The notes: generated by a model not told the origin, from the letters alone. A DNA stretch of 64,000 bases from Archangium_A sp035910535 (GCA_035910535.1 JAMHXF010000042.1:177446-241445), one strand, 5' to 3'; shown: positions 31,830 through 40,922, numbered from the stretch's first letter. Numbers and translations: made by a program.

Positions 31830-33931
31830 CAGCGCGCACCTTCGGCAGGCGCAGCAGGAGACAGCGCGTTGAGCGCGGCCTCGGCGCTCTCACGCACGCG
31901 ACGATCGTAGTCACCCTTCAAGGCGTCGATGGCCTCGAGCTGCGCAGGCGACTTGAGGGCGGCGAGGGCTCGACACGCGGCGCTGCGAACCTCGGCGCTG
32001 TCGCTGTAGAGATCGCGCGCGATCGCCTCTGACGCGCGCTGATCACCGAGCTTGCCCAGCGCCAGCAACACGTCGCGTCGCGCCACCGCTTCGGGGTCGT
32101 CGAGCAGCGACAACAACATCGGCACGGCTTCCTTTGCGCCCATGTCGCCGAGCATTCGAGCGGCGGTGCCCGCTTCAACCCCGCCCTCCTTCACGAGTTG
32201 CTCGAGGCGCGGCGCACCACCCGCCGGAGGCACGATGGAGCGCAACGGCTCGAGCAACCGCGAGCGATCGCCGGCCAGCTCCGTCATCGCCGTGAGCACC
32301 ACCAACTGCCCGGCAGCACCTGAATCGACGAGCGCCTGCGCGGTGGTGCCCTGCACCAGCCGTTCACCATCGAAGAGGCCGGCCCGCGCGTCTTCACCGA
32401 GGAAGGCGAGCGCCGCGAACGCCGCGCCGCGCAACACGGGGCTCGTCTCGGAAATGAACGACTGCGCATGCGCCTTCGTACCTTCGATTTTCAGACGGCC
32501 CATGGCGCGCAACAACGAGGCCAGCGTCTTCACTTCGTCTTCGGCGGCGTCGTCGAGCACCTCGCGCGGCACGCGCACCTCGAGCAACGTCTTGCCTGCT
32601 TCTTTCGCGCGCTGCGCGTCGAGCGCCTGCACGCGCCCGAGGAGATCGGTGGTGCGCGACTTCACGACCGCGAACGGATCGTTCGGAGGCAACTTGCCCG
32701 ACGGGTCGAAGCCCGCCTCGTAGGTCGTCGGCAGCGCTGCGGGAACCCAATCGGCGCGGCGCGGCTCGAGGGACTTGAGCTCCGCGTCCCATGCCTTCTG
32801 CACGGCCGCTGCGCCCGCCGGGTCGCCGAGTTCACCAAGCGCGTCGATGGCCAGGCGGCGCGTGAGCTCGTCGCCTGCTGCTGCGAGCGGAGCCACCTTG
32901 CCCGCGACGTCGCCCTGTGGCGCGAGCGCGACGACGGCCAGCAAGGCCTGCGGTGCAGTCGCCGGGCTCTTGAGCTTCTCGAGAATCGGCTCGACCGGGC
33001 AGCTGCCCCGCTTGCGCAGCTCGCGACCGGTGTTGAGCACCTCTGCTTCGTTCGCGGTCAGCAAGAGCTCGCACAACGCCTTGTCGACTTCGGGCGAACG
33101 GGGAAACGAGAGAATCGCGCGCGTGGCGAACACGCTGACGGGGCTGCGCTCTTGCGCGAGCGTGACGAGCTTCGCCAGCGGCGCCGGGTCGCCGATACGC
33201 CCGAGCGCTTCACAGGCGGCCTCGCGGAGCTCGGGGTAGTTCTCGTCGAGCAACGCCGTGAGCGCCGGCACCGCGCGTGCGTCGGCAGCAGCACCGAGCC
33301 CCCGCGCAGCCGCAGCAGCGAGCGCGACGTGTTTGTCTTTGAGCAGCGGCACGAGTCGATTGACCGCGTCAGCGCGACCCGAGCGACCGAGCTCCTCGGC
33401 CGCGCCGACACGCTCAGGCAACGTGCCGTCGTTGAGCACCTTGATGTTGCGGTCCCAGATGGCGCTCGCTTCTGCGACCACCACCGACGCCATGGCGCCG
33501 GGAATGTTGGTGCCCTTGAGCCCCTGAACGATGGCCATGCGCGTGCTGCGCCCACGCCGCGAATACTGAAGCGTAAGGTAGCTGCGCGCCTTGTCGGTCT
33601 TGAACGAGGCGAGCGCAGCTGCGGCGCGCTGCTGAACCTGCTCGTCAGCGTCAGCGAGCGCTTCGCCGAGGAGATCGACGACCCGGCTGTCTTGCGTCTT
33701 GCCGAGCGCAGTCATCGACTCGGCGCGCACGATCGACGCAGGGTCGCGAGCCGCTTGAGAGAAGAGGCTGACGTCATCAGCCTCGAACCGATCAGCGAGG
33801 CGTTTGACCGCCAGCGCCCGGACCTCGGGCCTCGGGCTCTGAAGATCCGCGAGCGTCTTGTCGCGACCTCCGGAGCAGCCGGCGATGGAGACCGCAACGA
33901 GCGCGACGAGCGCACGACGACACATGCGCAT
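31829..33931 (-). CDS. HEAT-repeat lipoprotein
   Basis: A 700-residue protein. The N-terminus carries a lipobox (SIAGC), and the rest is a run of HEAT/Armadillo-like repeats such as VRAESMTALGKTQDSRVVDLL and LREAACEALGRIGDPAPLAKL. These build a curved superhelix for protein binding. A less regular middle segment (about 380-470) precedes further repeats. ATG at 33931 (MRMC) has another ATG 6 bp on with better Shine-Dalgarno spacing. It is the seventh gene in the Sua5-xerD-trpS-scpAB-rsuA train, with only 3 bp after the pseudouridine synthase. Confidence 0.85.
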   Translation of the reverse strand: MRMCRRALVALVAVSIAGCSGGRDKTLADLQSPRPEVRALAVKRLADRFEADDVSLFSQAARDPASIVRAESMTALGKTQDSRVVDLLGEALADADEQVQQRAAAALASFKTDKARSYLTLQYSRRGRSTRMAIVQGLKGTNIPGAMASVVVAEASAIWDRNIKVLNDGTLPERVGAAEELGRSGRADAVNRLVPLLKDKHVALAAAAARGLGAAADARAVPALTALLDENYPELREAACEALGRIGDPAPLAKLVTLAQERSPVSVFATRAILSFPRSPEVDKALCELLLTANEAEVLNTGRELRKRGSCPVEPILEKLKSPATAPQALLAVVALAPQGDVAGKVAPLAAAGDELTRRLAIDALGELGDPAGAAAVQKAWDAELKSLEPRRADWVPAALPTTYEAGFDPSGKLPPNDPFAVVKSRTTDLLGRVQALDAQRAKEAGKTLLEVRVPREVLDDAAEDEVKTLASLLRAMGRLKIEGTKAHAQSFISETSPVLRGAAFAALAFLGEDARAGLFDGERLVQGTTAQALVDSGAAGQLVVLTAMTELAGDRSRLLEPLRSIVPPAGGAPRLEQLVKEGGVEAGTAARMLGDMGAKEAVPMLLSLLDDPEAVARRDVLLALGKLGDQRASEAIARDLYSDSAEVRSAACRALAALKSPAQLEAIDALKGDYDRRVRESAEAALNALSPAAPAEGAR

Positions 33932-33934
33932 CTC

Positions 33935-35686
33935 TTACCACGAGCCTCGCGGCTTCCTCGGAGAACTGCGGCCGCCGGAGCGACCTCCCTTGAAACCACC
34001 GGGCCCGCCGCGCGGTTTGGCGCCGCCGGAGCTGCGGGGCTTGCCAGCGCCGCCGCGCGATTCGCCGAAACCACCACCGCGGGGTTTGCGCGCGCCGCCG
34101 TCGCGAGAGAAGCTGCCTCCGCGAGGCTTTTCTCCGCCGAAGCTGCGCGGCTTGCCGGCGGCACCACGCGACTCGCCGTCGCGACCGAAACCTCCACTTC
34201 GCGGCTTGCGTGGGCCACCGCGTGCTTCACCGCCACCGTCGCGCGAGAAGCCAGCGCCACGGGGCTTCCGCTCGCCGCCGCTGTCACGACCGAAGCCGCC
34301 GCGTGATTCACCGCCACGTGCCCCCCCGCCGTCGCGGGCGAAGGCACCGCGAGCACCGCCGCGCGCTTCACTACCGCCTCGGCCGAAGGCACCACGAGCA
34401 CCGCCGCGCGATTCACCACCGCGTGACTCGCCGCCGTCACGACCGAAGGCACCACGAGTGCCGCCGCGCGCTTCACCGCCATCACGGCCGAAGGCACCAC
34501 GAGTGCCGCCACGTGATTCACCACCACCGCGCGACTCGCCGCTGTCGCGACCGAAGCCACCACGAGAACCACCTGCAGGCCGGGGACTGAAGCGAGAACC
34601 GCCACCGCGCGACGCGCCACCGTCACCCGAGGTACCGCGCGAGCGAGCCCCGCCATCACGCGGCGCAGTCTTGCGCTTGAGGCCAAAAGCCCCAGGCACT
34701 CGCTCTTTCTTCACGATGGCGTCGCCACCAGCGCGAGCCCGCGCGGCAGGAGGCGCTGCATCGCGACGCTTCTCTTCCGACTCGGGGCCCTTCGCGCGGT
34801 CGCCACGCGGGCGAGCGAACGCGTCGTCTGCAGGCGGCGCGTCTTCTCGTGCGCCGGCAGTTCTCGAATCGCGATCGTCACCGTCGTCTTCATCAACTGG
34901 CTCGAACCCGGGAGCCGCGTGACCGTGACGGCGCGCCGGCATCTTGAGCGGCGGCTCCGGTTGCGCATCACCATCAGCCGCAGCCTTCACGCGACGAATC
35001 TCGTCGTTGGTCAGCGCGCGCAATTCACCCGGCCGCAGACCCGCCACTGAAATGCTCGCGTGCGCCGGCCGATACAAGCGAACCACGGGGTGACCAATCG
35101 CCGCGCACAGGCGCTTGACGAGGTGCTGACGGCCCTCCGTCACGACGATCTTCACCCACGTGTTGCGATCAGCTTCACGGAAGATGCGCGCCTCGATCGC
35201 GTGCGCCATGCCGTCTTCAAGCCGCACACCGCCGACCAGCTTCTGCAGCGACTCGCCGTCGGGCACGCCCTTCACCTTGGCCAGATACACGCGCGGCACC
35301 TGATGACTGGGGTGCATCAGCTTGTTCGCGAGCTCGCCGTCGTCGGTGAGAATCAACGCGCCTTCAGCGTCGTAGTCGAGGCGCCCCACGGGGAACACGC
35401 GACCACCGGTGTCTTGCGCGTAGTCACCGACCGTCGGCCGGCCCTCGGGGTCGGACAACGTCGTGACCACGCCGGGCGGTTTGTAGAAGAGGAAGTACTT
35501 CCGCTCGGCGTTCGGCGAGACGAGCTTGCCGTCGAGCAAGACGAGATCTTTCGCCGCGTCGACGCGCGACCCCAGCTCGGTGACGACCTTGCCGTTCACC
35601 TTCACGCGACCATCGACGATCAACTCTTCGGCGTGACGACGCGAGGCCACTCCGGCCCGAGAGAGGTACTTCTGCAAGCGCTCCAT
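33935..35686 (-). CDS. RsuA/RluB-family pseudouridine synthase with long Gly/Arg-rich tail
   Basis: A 583-residue protein. The S4 RNA-binding domain (1-60, MERLQKYLSRAGVASRRHAE) and the catalytic domain follow the usual RsuA/RluB layout with the conserved catalytic Asp in FPVGRLDYDAEG (D104). It would make pseudouridine in 16S or 23S rRNA. The synthase ends near residue 240. The remaining 340 residues are low complexity: an acidic/basic stretch, then many repeats around GGESRGGxRGAFGRDGG. E. coli RluB is about 291 residues, so this tail is exceptionally long. The order after scpB is the widespread scpA-scpB-rluB arrangement. Confidence 0.88.
   Translation of the reverse strand: MERLQKYLSRAGVASRRHAEELIVDGRVKVNGKVVTELGSRVDAAKDLVLLDGKLVSPNAERKYFLFYKPPGVVTTLSDPEGRPTVGDYAQDTGGRVFPVGRLDYDAEGALILTDDGELANKLMHPSHQVPRVYLAKVKGVPDGESLQKLVGGVRLEDGMAHAIEARIFREADRNTWVKIVVTEGRQHLVKRLCAAIGHPVVRLYRPAHASISVAGLRPGELRALTNDEIRRVKAAADGDAQPEPPLKMPARRHGHAAPGFEPVDEDDGDDRDSRTAGAREDAPPADDAFARPRGDRAKGPESEEKRRDAAPPAARARAGGDAIVKKERVPGAFGLKRKTAPRDGGARSRGTSGDGGASRGGGSRFSPRPAGGSRGGFGRDSGESRGGGESRGGTRGAFGRDGGEARGGTRGAFGRDGGESRGGESRGGARGAFGRGGSEARGGARGAFARDGGGARGGESRGGFGRDSGGERKPRGAGFSRDGGGEARGGPRKPRSGGFGRDGESRGAAGKPRSFGGEKPRGGSFSRDGGARKPRGGGFGESRGGAGKPRSSGGAKPRGGPGGFKGGRSGGRSSPRKPRGSW
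34170..34590 (-). repeat. degenerate Gly/Arg-coding repeats in the pseudouridine synthase
   Basis: Imperfect repeats of units such as GRDGGEARGG and RGAFGRDGGESRGG encode the Gly/Arg-rich tail. The DNA unit (cgaaggcaccacgagtgccg type on the plus strand) recurs many times with substitutions. Slippage could change copy number. Confidence 0.85.
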
Positions 35687-35688
35687 GA

Positions 35689-36684
35689 TCAGTTCTCAGT
35701 GCCCTGTGGGGGCTCAACGGGGGCCGTCTCAGGTTGCTCACCGGTAGCGGGTTGCTCCGGGGCTGGCTGCGGCGGGTTCAGAATCTGCGCGGCGGTCTTC
35801 GAGGTCTCATCTGCCTGATCGATCGCCGTTTCAAGCTCGGCGAGCGCCGCCTCGGACGCCTCGTTTTGTTGCGCGAGCTTCTCTTCGAAGCCCTTGTCGG
35901 AGAGCTCTTCGACGATGCCAGCGACCGGCTTGGGCGCTTCGCGTTCGACGATCTCCTGACTCTCTTCGGTCAGCTCCTGGAATTCGCGCAGCGTCGGCAG
36001 CGCGCTGAGATCTTTCAACGCGAAGAACTCGAGGAACTCACGCGTGGTGCCGTACAGAATCGGCCGGCCCACTTCTTCTTTCTTGCCGACGATCTTGATG
36101 AGGCGACGGTCGAGCAGCGCCTTGAGCACCGCGCCTGAATCGACGCCACGCACGTCTTCGATTTCGGGGCGCGTCACCGGCTGGCGGTACGCGATGAGCG
36201 CCAGCGTCTCGACGGCGGCGCGGGTCAGGCGCTGCGGCTTCACCTTCAAGAAGCGCCGCACGTACTCGGCCGACTCAGGCGCCGTGCGCAGCTGCCACGC
36301 GCCCGCGACCTCGTGCAGCACGATGCCCGAAATGCCTTCCCGACGATCGCCCTGCAGCGACAGCAGCGCGGGCACGATCTTCTCGCGGTCGACGCCGGTG
36401 GCATCGAAGAGCTGATCGACGCTCAGCGGCTGCGGCGTGACGAAGAGCACGCTCTCGATCACGTTGCGGATCTGGTTCTCGGAGAGCTTGCGAGACTTCG
36501 CGACGATCTTCTCGAACGACGTCTCGCTCTCGGTGGCGTCGATGTCGGCCGCGTCGAGATCTTCGAGCTCCGGATCTCCGGCGGGGCCAGCGGTGACCGC
36601 CGCGACCTCTTCTTCAGAGAACGGAGACGGCCCGCCGGTGCTTGCTTCTGCGTCATCTTTCGGTGGGCGCTTATTCGTACTCAC
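35689..36684 (-). CDS. scpB: segregation and condensation protein B
   Basis: A 331-residue ScpB, the winged-helix partner of the SMC-ScpA kleisin complex for chromosome condensation. The conserved core lies at about 80-235: NVIESVLFVTPQPLSVDQL and RLTRAAVETLALIAYRQPVTRPEIEDVRGV. Both ends are extended by low-complexity Glu/Pro/Ala sequence, so it is longer than the usual 180-200. I chose GTG at 36684, which overlaps the end of scpA by 14 bp. The upstream extension lies inside scpA out of frame. Confidence 0.92.
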   Translation of the reverse strand: MSTNKRPPKDDAEASTGGPSPFSEEEVAAVTAGPAGDPELEDLDAADIDATESETSFEKIVAKSRKLSENQIRNVIESVLFVTPQPLSVDQLFDATGVDREKIVPALLSLQGDRREGISGIVLHEVAGAWQLRTAPESAEYVRRFLKVKPQRLTRAAVETLALIAYRQPVTRPEIEDVRGVDSGAVLKALLDRRLIKIVGKKEEVGRPILYGTTREFLEFFALKDLSALPTLREFQELTEESQEIVEREAPKPVAGIVEELSDKGFEEKLAQQNEASEAALAELETAIDQADETSKTAAQILNPPQPAPEQPATGEQPETAPVEPPQGTEN

Positions 36685-37549
36685 GGTCGAGTTCCTCCGA
36701 TGGGGCGACGCCGCCTTCAGTGCCGAAGTCGGCGAGCGCGTCACCCTTCTCGCTGATCAGAATGTCGTCGCTGTCTTCCGCCTGAGAGACGCGGAGCAGC
36801 TTGAGCTTGCACATCTCGAGCAGCGCCAGGAACGTGATCACCACGTCGCTGCGCACCCGCGCGCCGTCGAAGAGCGCGAAGAAGTTCACCGCGTGGCCCT
36901 TGCCCTCCGCGCGCACCTTGTCGGCGATTCGGTACATCGCCACCGACAACGAGAGATGTTCGCGCGTGACCTCGTGCTGCTTCTTGGGCTCGAGCTCTTT
37001 GAGCACGCGATCGAGCGCTTCGATCAACTTGTAGACGCTGATCTCCCGCAGGCCGACCTCGTCGTCGTCGAGCGGCACTTCTTCGACCGCCACCCGTCGC
37101 GGGAAGACGTCGCGATCGAGAATGTCGTTGCCGGCGAGCTGGTCGGCCGCGGCGCGGTACTTCTGGTACTCGAGCAGGCGTCGAACGAGCTCAGCGCGCG
37201 GGTCGAGCGACTCTTGCGGCGCTTCGAGTGCGTCCTGCCCGGCGGGGAGCTCTTCACGCGGCAACAACATGCGCGACTTGAGGTGCAACAACGTCGACGC
37301 CATCACGAGAAACTCGCCCGCGATGTCGAGATCGATCTCGCGCATCTTCTCGAGGTGCCCGAGGTACTTCTCGGTGATCAGCGCGATGGGAATGTCGAGA
37401 ATGTCGAGCTTGTGTTCGCGAATGAGGTGCAGAAGCAGGTCGAGCGGGCCCTCAAAATTGGGCAGCGCGATGCGGAAAGCGTCGCGTGGAGCGATCACTT
37501 CCGTCAGTGCTTCGTCGTGTGCAGGACTCACGTCCTTCACGTCAGACAC
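36671..37549 (-). CDS. scpA: segregation and condensation protein A (kleisin)
   Basis: About 292 residues. The family core is seen in FEGPLDLLLHLIREHKLDILDIPI and LDIAGEFLVMASTLLHLKSRMLLP, with the C-terminal winged helix VVITFLALLEMCKLKLLRVSQ. ScpA bridges the SMC heads. The start is uncertain: GTG at 37549 after GAGGGG is chosen, while a GTG at 37603 would put a hairpin (37572-37587) and Arg-rich sequence in the protein. It is translationally coupled to scpB. Confidence 0.92.
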   Translation of the reverse strand: MSDVKDVSPAHDEALTEVIAPRDAFRIALPNFEGPLDLLLHLIREHKLDILDIPIALITEKYLGHLEKMREIDLDIAGEFLVMASTLLHLKSRMLLPREELPAGQDALEAPQESLDPRAELVRRLLEYQKYRAAADQLAGNDILDRDVFPRRVAVEEVPLDDDEVGLREISVYKLIEALDRVLKELEPKKQHEVTREHLSLSVAMYRIADKVRAEGKGHAVNFFALFDGARVRSDVVITFLALLEMCKLKLLRVSQAEDSDDILISEKGDALADFGTEGGVAPSEELDREYE

Positions 37550-37608
37550 GGGTACGAGAACCCCTCGCAAAGGCCGGTAAATCGGCCTCGGACGGTGTAC
37601 CACGTGAT

Positions 37609-37634
37609 TCGGCCGGCGACGATTTTCCGGCCGA
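37609..37634 (-). promoter_or_regulatory. inverted repeat between trpS and scpA
   Basis: A perfect 8-bp inverted repeat, TCGGCCGG / CCGGCCGA, with a 10-base loop lies 16 bp after the trpS stop. A second smaller repeat, GGCCG/CGGCC, follows at 37572-37587 with TTTG after it on the minus strand. They may form a weak terminator or attenuator at the trpS-scpA junction. Confidence 0.45.
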
Positions 37635-37650
37635 CGACGGGGCGCTACAG

Positions 37651-38655
37651 CTACAGCCCGACTGCTACACGCACGCGGTCCATCACCGGCGCGGCGTAAC
37701 TGCGGGCCTTCTGCGCTCCCTGTTTGAGCAGACGATCGAGCTCGGCGCGGTCATTCATCAGCTCCGCGTAGCGCTTCCGGGCAGGGTCGAAGGTGCCGTG
37801 AAACGCGTCGAGCAGCGCCTTCTTGAAGCCGCCGTAGCCGTGCGTTTCAGGCGCCCCGCCCGCTTCACGCCACTTCGCGTCGATGAGCGCGAAGTCAGTC
37901 GCGGGCAGCGAGACCTTGAGCAGATCGTAGAGCGGCTGATCGTGAAGCGGCTTGGCAGCGTCGGGCGTCGTGGAGTCGGTCTTCACTGACTTGATCTGCT
38001 TTTCGATTTCTTTGTCGGTGCCGAAGAGATCGATCGTGTTCGCGTAGCTCTTCGACATTTTCCGGCCGTCGCGACCCGGCACCACCGCCGTCTCGTCGCG
38101 CGTGCGGCCCGCGGGCAACTTGAAGATGCCGCCAGTGCCCTTCTGCGAGTCCCACTTCGGCGAGTACTGGCGGTTGAACTTCGCGGCCCAGTCGCGCGTG
38201 AGCTCCAGGTGCTGCCGCTGATCTTTCCCCACGGGAACCACGTCGGAGTCGTAGAGAAGAATGTCGGCGGCCATCAACACCGGGTAGGCGAAGAGCCCGA
38301 AGTCGGGCGAGGCCTTGTTGGCGAGCTTGTCTTTGTAGCTGTGCGCGTTCTCGAGGTCGGCCACGGGGACCACCGTGCCGAGAATCCAATACAGCTCGGT
38401 GATCTCCGGAATGTCGCTCTGACGGAACAGCGCCGCGCGCTCGGGGTCGATGCCCAACGCGATGAACGCCGCGGCCGTCTCGTACGTGAGCTCGCGAGCC
38501 AGGGCGCCATCACGAACCGAGTTGAGCGCGTGCAGGTTGGCGATGAAGTACAGCGCCTCGCCTTCGGCCTGCATGTTCACGAACTCGCGAATCGCGCCGT
38601 AATAGTTGCCGATGTGGAGCTTTCCCGACGACTGGACGCCCGAAAGAATGCGCAT
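37651..38655 (-). CDS. trpS: tryptophan-tRNA ligase
   Basis: A 334-residue class I synthetase charging tRNA-Trp, the usual length for the bacterial enzyme. It begins MRILSGVQSSGKLHIGNYYG with the HIGN signature at residues 14-17. The second signature, GRKMSKSYAN, is near residue 200, and the C-terminal helical domain has RYAELMNDRAELDRLL. It lies 10 bp after the tyrosine recombinase gene, so it appears to belong to the same transcript as xerD and scpAB. tRNA-Trp itself lies 23 kb away in this window. Confidence 0.96.
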   Translation of the reverse strand: MRILSGVQSSGKLHIGNYYGAIREFVNMQAEGEALYFIANLHALNSVRDGALARELTYETAAAFIALGIDPERAALFRQSDIPEITELYWILGTVVPVADLENAHSYKDKLANKASPDFGLFAYPVLMAADILLYDSDVVPVGKDQRQHLELTRDWAAKFNRQYSPKWDSQKGTGGIFKLPAGRTRDETAVVPGRDGRKMSKSYANTIDLFGTDKEIEKQIKSVKTDSTTPDAAKPLHDQPLYDLLKVSLPATDFALIDAKWREAGGAPETHGYGGFKKALLDAFHGTFDPARKRYAELMNDRAELDRLLKQGAQKARSYAAPVMDRVRVAVGL

Positions 38656-38665
38656 GACGCGCGGT

Positions 38666-39577
38666 CTACTTCAGCTTTCGCCTTCGCGTGATCTTCGAGC
38701 GCGGGTGTTTCTCGGCGTACATGCGGTGCAGCCGCGTCTGGTCGACGTGCGTGTAGATCTGCGTGGTCGCGAGATCGGCGTGGCCCAGCATGGCCTGCAC
38801 GATGCGCAGGTCGGCGCCGCGCTCCACGAGGTGCGTCGCGAACGAGTGGCGGAGCTTGTGCGGCGAGATCGCCTTGGCGATGCCCGCTCCGCGCGCGTAC
38901 CGGCGTAGCAGCTTCCAGAAGCCCATGCGCGAGAAGCCCTTGCCCCGCGGTGTGACGAAGAGCGCCGGCGATTCACGACCATGCAACACGGCCGGCCGCA
39001 CTTCGAGCCAGGCCTGCGTCGCCTCTTTCGCTCGAGAGCCAATGGGAATGATGCGCTCTTTGCGACCCTTGCCCATGGTGATGACGAAGCCATCGAGCAG
39101 GTTGATGTCGTTGACCTTGAGGCCGACGAGCTCGCTCACGCGCAGGCCCGTCGCGTAGAGCACTTCAATCATCGCGCGGTCCCGAACGCCGACGATCGTC
39201 TTGAGGTTCGGAGCTTCGAGCAGCAGCTCGACCTCATCGAGCGTGAGAAACACCGGCAGCTTCTTGCTGTGCTTCGGCGTGTCGAGATCTCCGGTGGGAT
39301 CGCTGTCACACAACTTCTCGTCTTCGAGGAACCGGTGAAAACCACGAAGCGACGCGAGGTGCCGAGCACGGCTGCGAGGCGAGAGTCGCTTGCCGAGAAA
39401 CGCGAGGTACTCGAGCACGTCTTCGCGGGTCACCGCTTCGACGAGCGTGCCGTCTTTGGCGAGCTTCTCGAGGTAGCCACGAAGGTCGATCGCGTAGGCG
39501 TCGACGGTCTTCGGCGCGAGGTTGCGCTCGGCGCGCAGGTAGGTGACGAAGTGATCGAGGAGCGCCGACTGCATCAC
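38666..39577 (-). CDS. xerD: tyrosine recombinase XerD
   Basis: A 303-residue site-specific recombinase that resolves chromosome dimers at dif together with XerC. The N-terminal SAM-like domain (FVTYLRAERNLAPKTVDAY) is followed by the catalytic domain with Arg in ATGLRVSEL (about 146), HKLRHSFATHL (about 239-249), LGHADLATTQ and the nucleophile Tyr in IYTHV (about 273). It ends with the typical KHPRSK. XerC is the alternative name for a close paralogue; the adjacency with scpAB favours a chromosome-segregation role. Its start overlaps the Sua5 stop. Confidence 0.92.
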   Translation of the reverse strand: MMQSALLDHFVTYLRAERNLAPKTVDAYAIDLRGYLEKLAKDGTLVEAVTREDVLEYLAFLGKRLSPRSRARHLASLRGFHRFLEDEKLCDSDPTGDLDTPKHSKKLPVFLTLDEVELLLEAPNLKTIVGVRDRAMIEVLYATGLRVSELVGLKVNDINLLDGFVITMGKGRKERIIPIGSRAKEATQAWLEVRPAVLHGRESPALFVTPRGKGFSRMGFWKLLRRYARGAGIAKAISPHKLRHSFATHLVERGADLRIVQAMLGHADLATTQIYTHVDQTRLHRMYAEKHPRSKITRRRKLK

Positions 39578-40194
39578 TCGTCCATCACGAGGATGCCCTT
39601 ACCCTGTCGCAGCACTTCAAGCTGATCGTCGATCAACGAGACCACCGTCGACGGCTCTTCATGTTGCGTACCGCCGTCGAGGATCAAGTCGAGCCGACCG
39701 CCCAGACCTTCTTTGATCGCGCGCGCGTCGATGAGCACCTGCCCGTCCATGTCGGTGGCCGACGTGGTGACGATGGGGCGACCCAGCTTCGCGGCAATGG
39801 CGAGCATCAACGGCGCTTGCGGCACACGAATACCGACCTGCTTCTGCTTGGTCTGCATCATGTCGGGCACGAGCCTGGTGGCCTCGAGCACGAACGTGAA
39901 CGGGCCCGGCGTGAGCTGCCGCATGGTGCGGTACGCAAAGTTCGAGACCTTCGCGTACTTCGCCACGTCGGAGAGATCGGGGCACAGAAACGCGAGCGGC
40001 TTCTTTCGGTCGCGGTTCTTCAAACCGTAGAGGCGATCGATGGCCTTCTTGGACAGCAGATCGCAGCCGATGCCGTAATACGTGTCGGTCGGGTACGCGA
40101 TGAGGCCACCGTCTTCGAGCACCTTCGCGGCACGATCCACGGTGCGCGGCTGCGGGTGAACGGGGTCGACCTCGAGAATGGGCGCTGACGGCAT
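39574..40194 (-). CDS. threonylcarbamoyl-AMP synthase (Sua5/YciO/YrdC family)
   Basis: A 206-residue member of the family that makes the threonylcarbamoyl-AMP used for t6A in tRNA. The signature is PHPQPRTVDRAAKVLEDGG followed by AYPTDTYYGIGCD (about 33-45), then KPLAFLC, LTPGPFTFVLEAT and VGIRVP. The YciO subgroup, of uncertain activity, has the same length and similar KRDRxKPL motif, so this may be YciO rather than the main t6A enzyme. It is the first gene in the train with xerD, trpS and scpAB. Confidence 0.88.
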   Translation of the reverse strand: MPSAPILEVDPVHPQPRTVDRAAKVLEDGGLIAYPTDTYYGIGCDLLSKKAIDRLYGLKNRDRKKPLAFLCPDLSDVAKYAKVSNFAYRTMRQLTPGPFTFVLEATRLVPDMMQTKQKQVGIRVPQAPLMLAIAAKLGRPIVTTSATDMDGQVLIDARAIKEGLGGRLDLILDGGTQHEEPSTVVSLIDDQLEVLRQGKGILVMDE

Positions 40195-40218
40195 GACGAA
40201 CGGCTGTAGCCGAACTCT

Positions 40219-40899
40219 TCAGCGTTTGCAGGTCTTCCACGCAGGCACGAAGACCTGCCGGTCGCGCGAGAACGTGTATTCGAGGTTCTGACAACGCTCT
40301 CCGACGAGGGTCGCCGAGACCTCGCCTGCCCAGTCGGCGTGAATTCGCACGCGCGCGACGCCCTTGTTGTCGAAGAGCACCGCAGAGATGCGCGCTCGGC
40401 ACACTTGCTCTGCGCCCTTCGTCACCTGAATCACCACCGAGGGCTTCTTCGCCGAGAAGAACCAGAACGCACCGTCTTGCGCGCCCTCCGGTGCGTCGCA
40501 CCACTTCTTCGGCGCCGTCGCGAGCTCGAGCTTGAAGCCCTCACCCAGCTTCGGAGCCCTGCAGTCGCGCTTCGCTTCGAACATCGAGCTGCTCAACTGA
40601 CTCACCAACTCGCCGATGACGTCTTTGCGGCCGAACACCTTCTTCTCGGTGCCGGGCGCGCGATCGAGCGACTGCTGCAGTTGCTCCAACGCGCGCGCGC
40701 TGCCGCTCACGAAGCGCATCAAATAGACGGCCTGCGCTTCACACGTCTCCCACTTCGGCAGCAGCACCTTGTCGTTGCCGGGCAACCCGCCGGCGGGTTC
40801 GGGCACGACCACTGCGCCGAAGTGGCCGAACGGCGCGGAGATTTCAGCAGGCAACGGAGGTGCTGCGTTCAGCGCGAGCAGAAGTACGGAGGCGAACAT
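40219..40899 (-). CDS. exported hypothetical protein
   Basis: A 226-residue protein with a short signal-like start (MFASVLLLALNAAPPLPAEI). The mature part has a helical middle (SARALEQLQQSLDRAP) and a beta-rich C-terminal half (ISAVLFDNKGVARVRIHADW). Five or so Cys are spread along it and may form disulfides. I recognise no family. It lies 24 bp upstream of the Sua5 gene and may be cotranscribed. Confidence 0.65.
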   Translation of the reverse strand: MFASVLLLALNAAPPLPAEISAPFGHFGAVVVPEPAGGLPGNDKVLLPKWETCEAQAVYLMRFVSGSARALEQLQQSLDRAPGTEKKVFGRKDVIGELVSQLSSSMFEAKRDCRAPKLGEGFKLELATAPKKWCDAPEGAQDGAFWFFSAKKPSVVIQVTKGAEQVCRARISAVLFDNKGVARVRIHADWAGEVSATLVGERCQNLEYTFSRDRQVFVPAWKTCKR

Positions 40900-40922
40900 G
40901 CGCCTGTGCTTCTACACCCAGG

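Noticed and set aside
34170..34590. Gly/Arg repeat region as a separate collagen-like gene
   Set aside because: It is in frame with and continuous from the pseudouridine synthase, with no internal start or ribosome-binding site.
37550..37603. upstream GTG start for scpA (adding 18 residues)
   Set aside because: The extra sequence is Arg/Pro-rich, contains a hairpin and lacks family similarity; GTG at 37549 follows GAGGGG.
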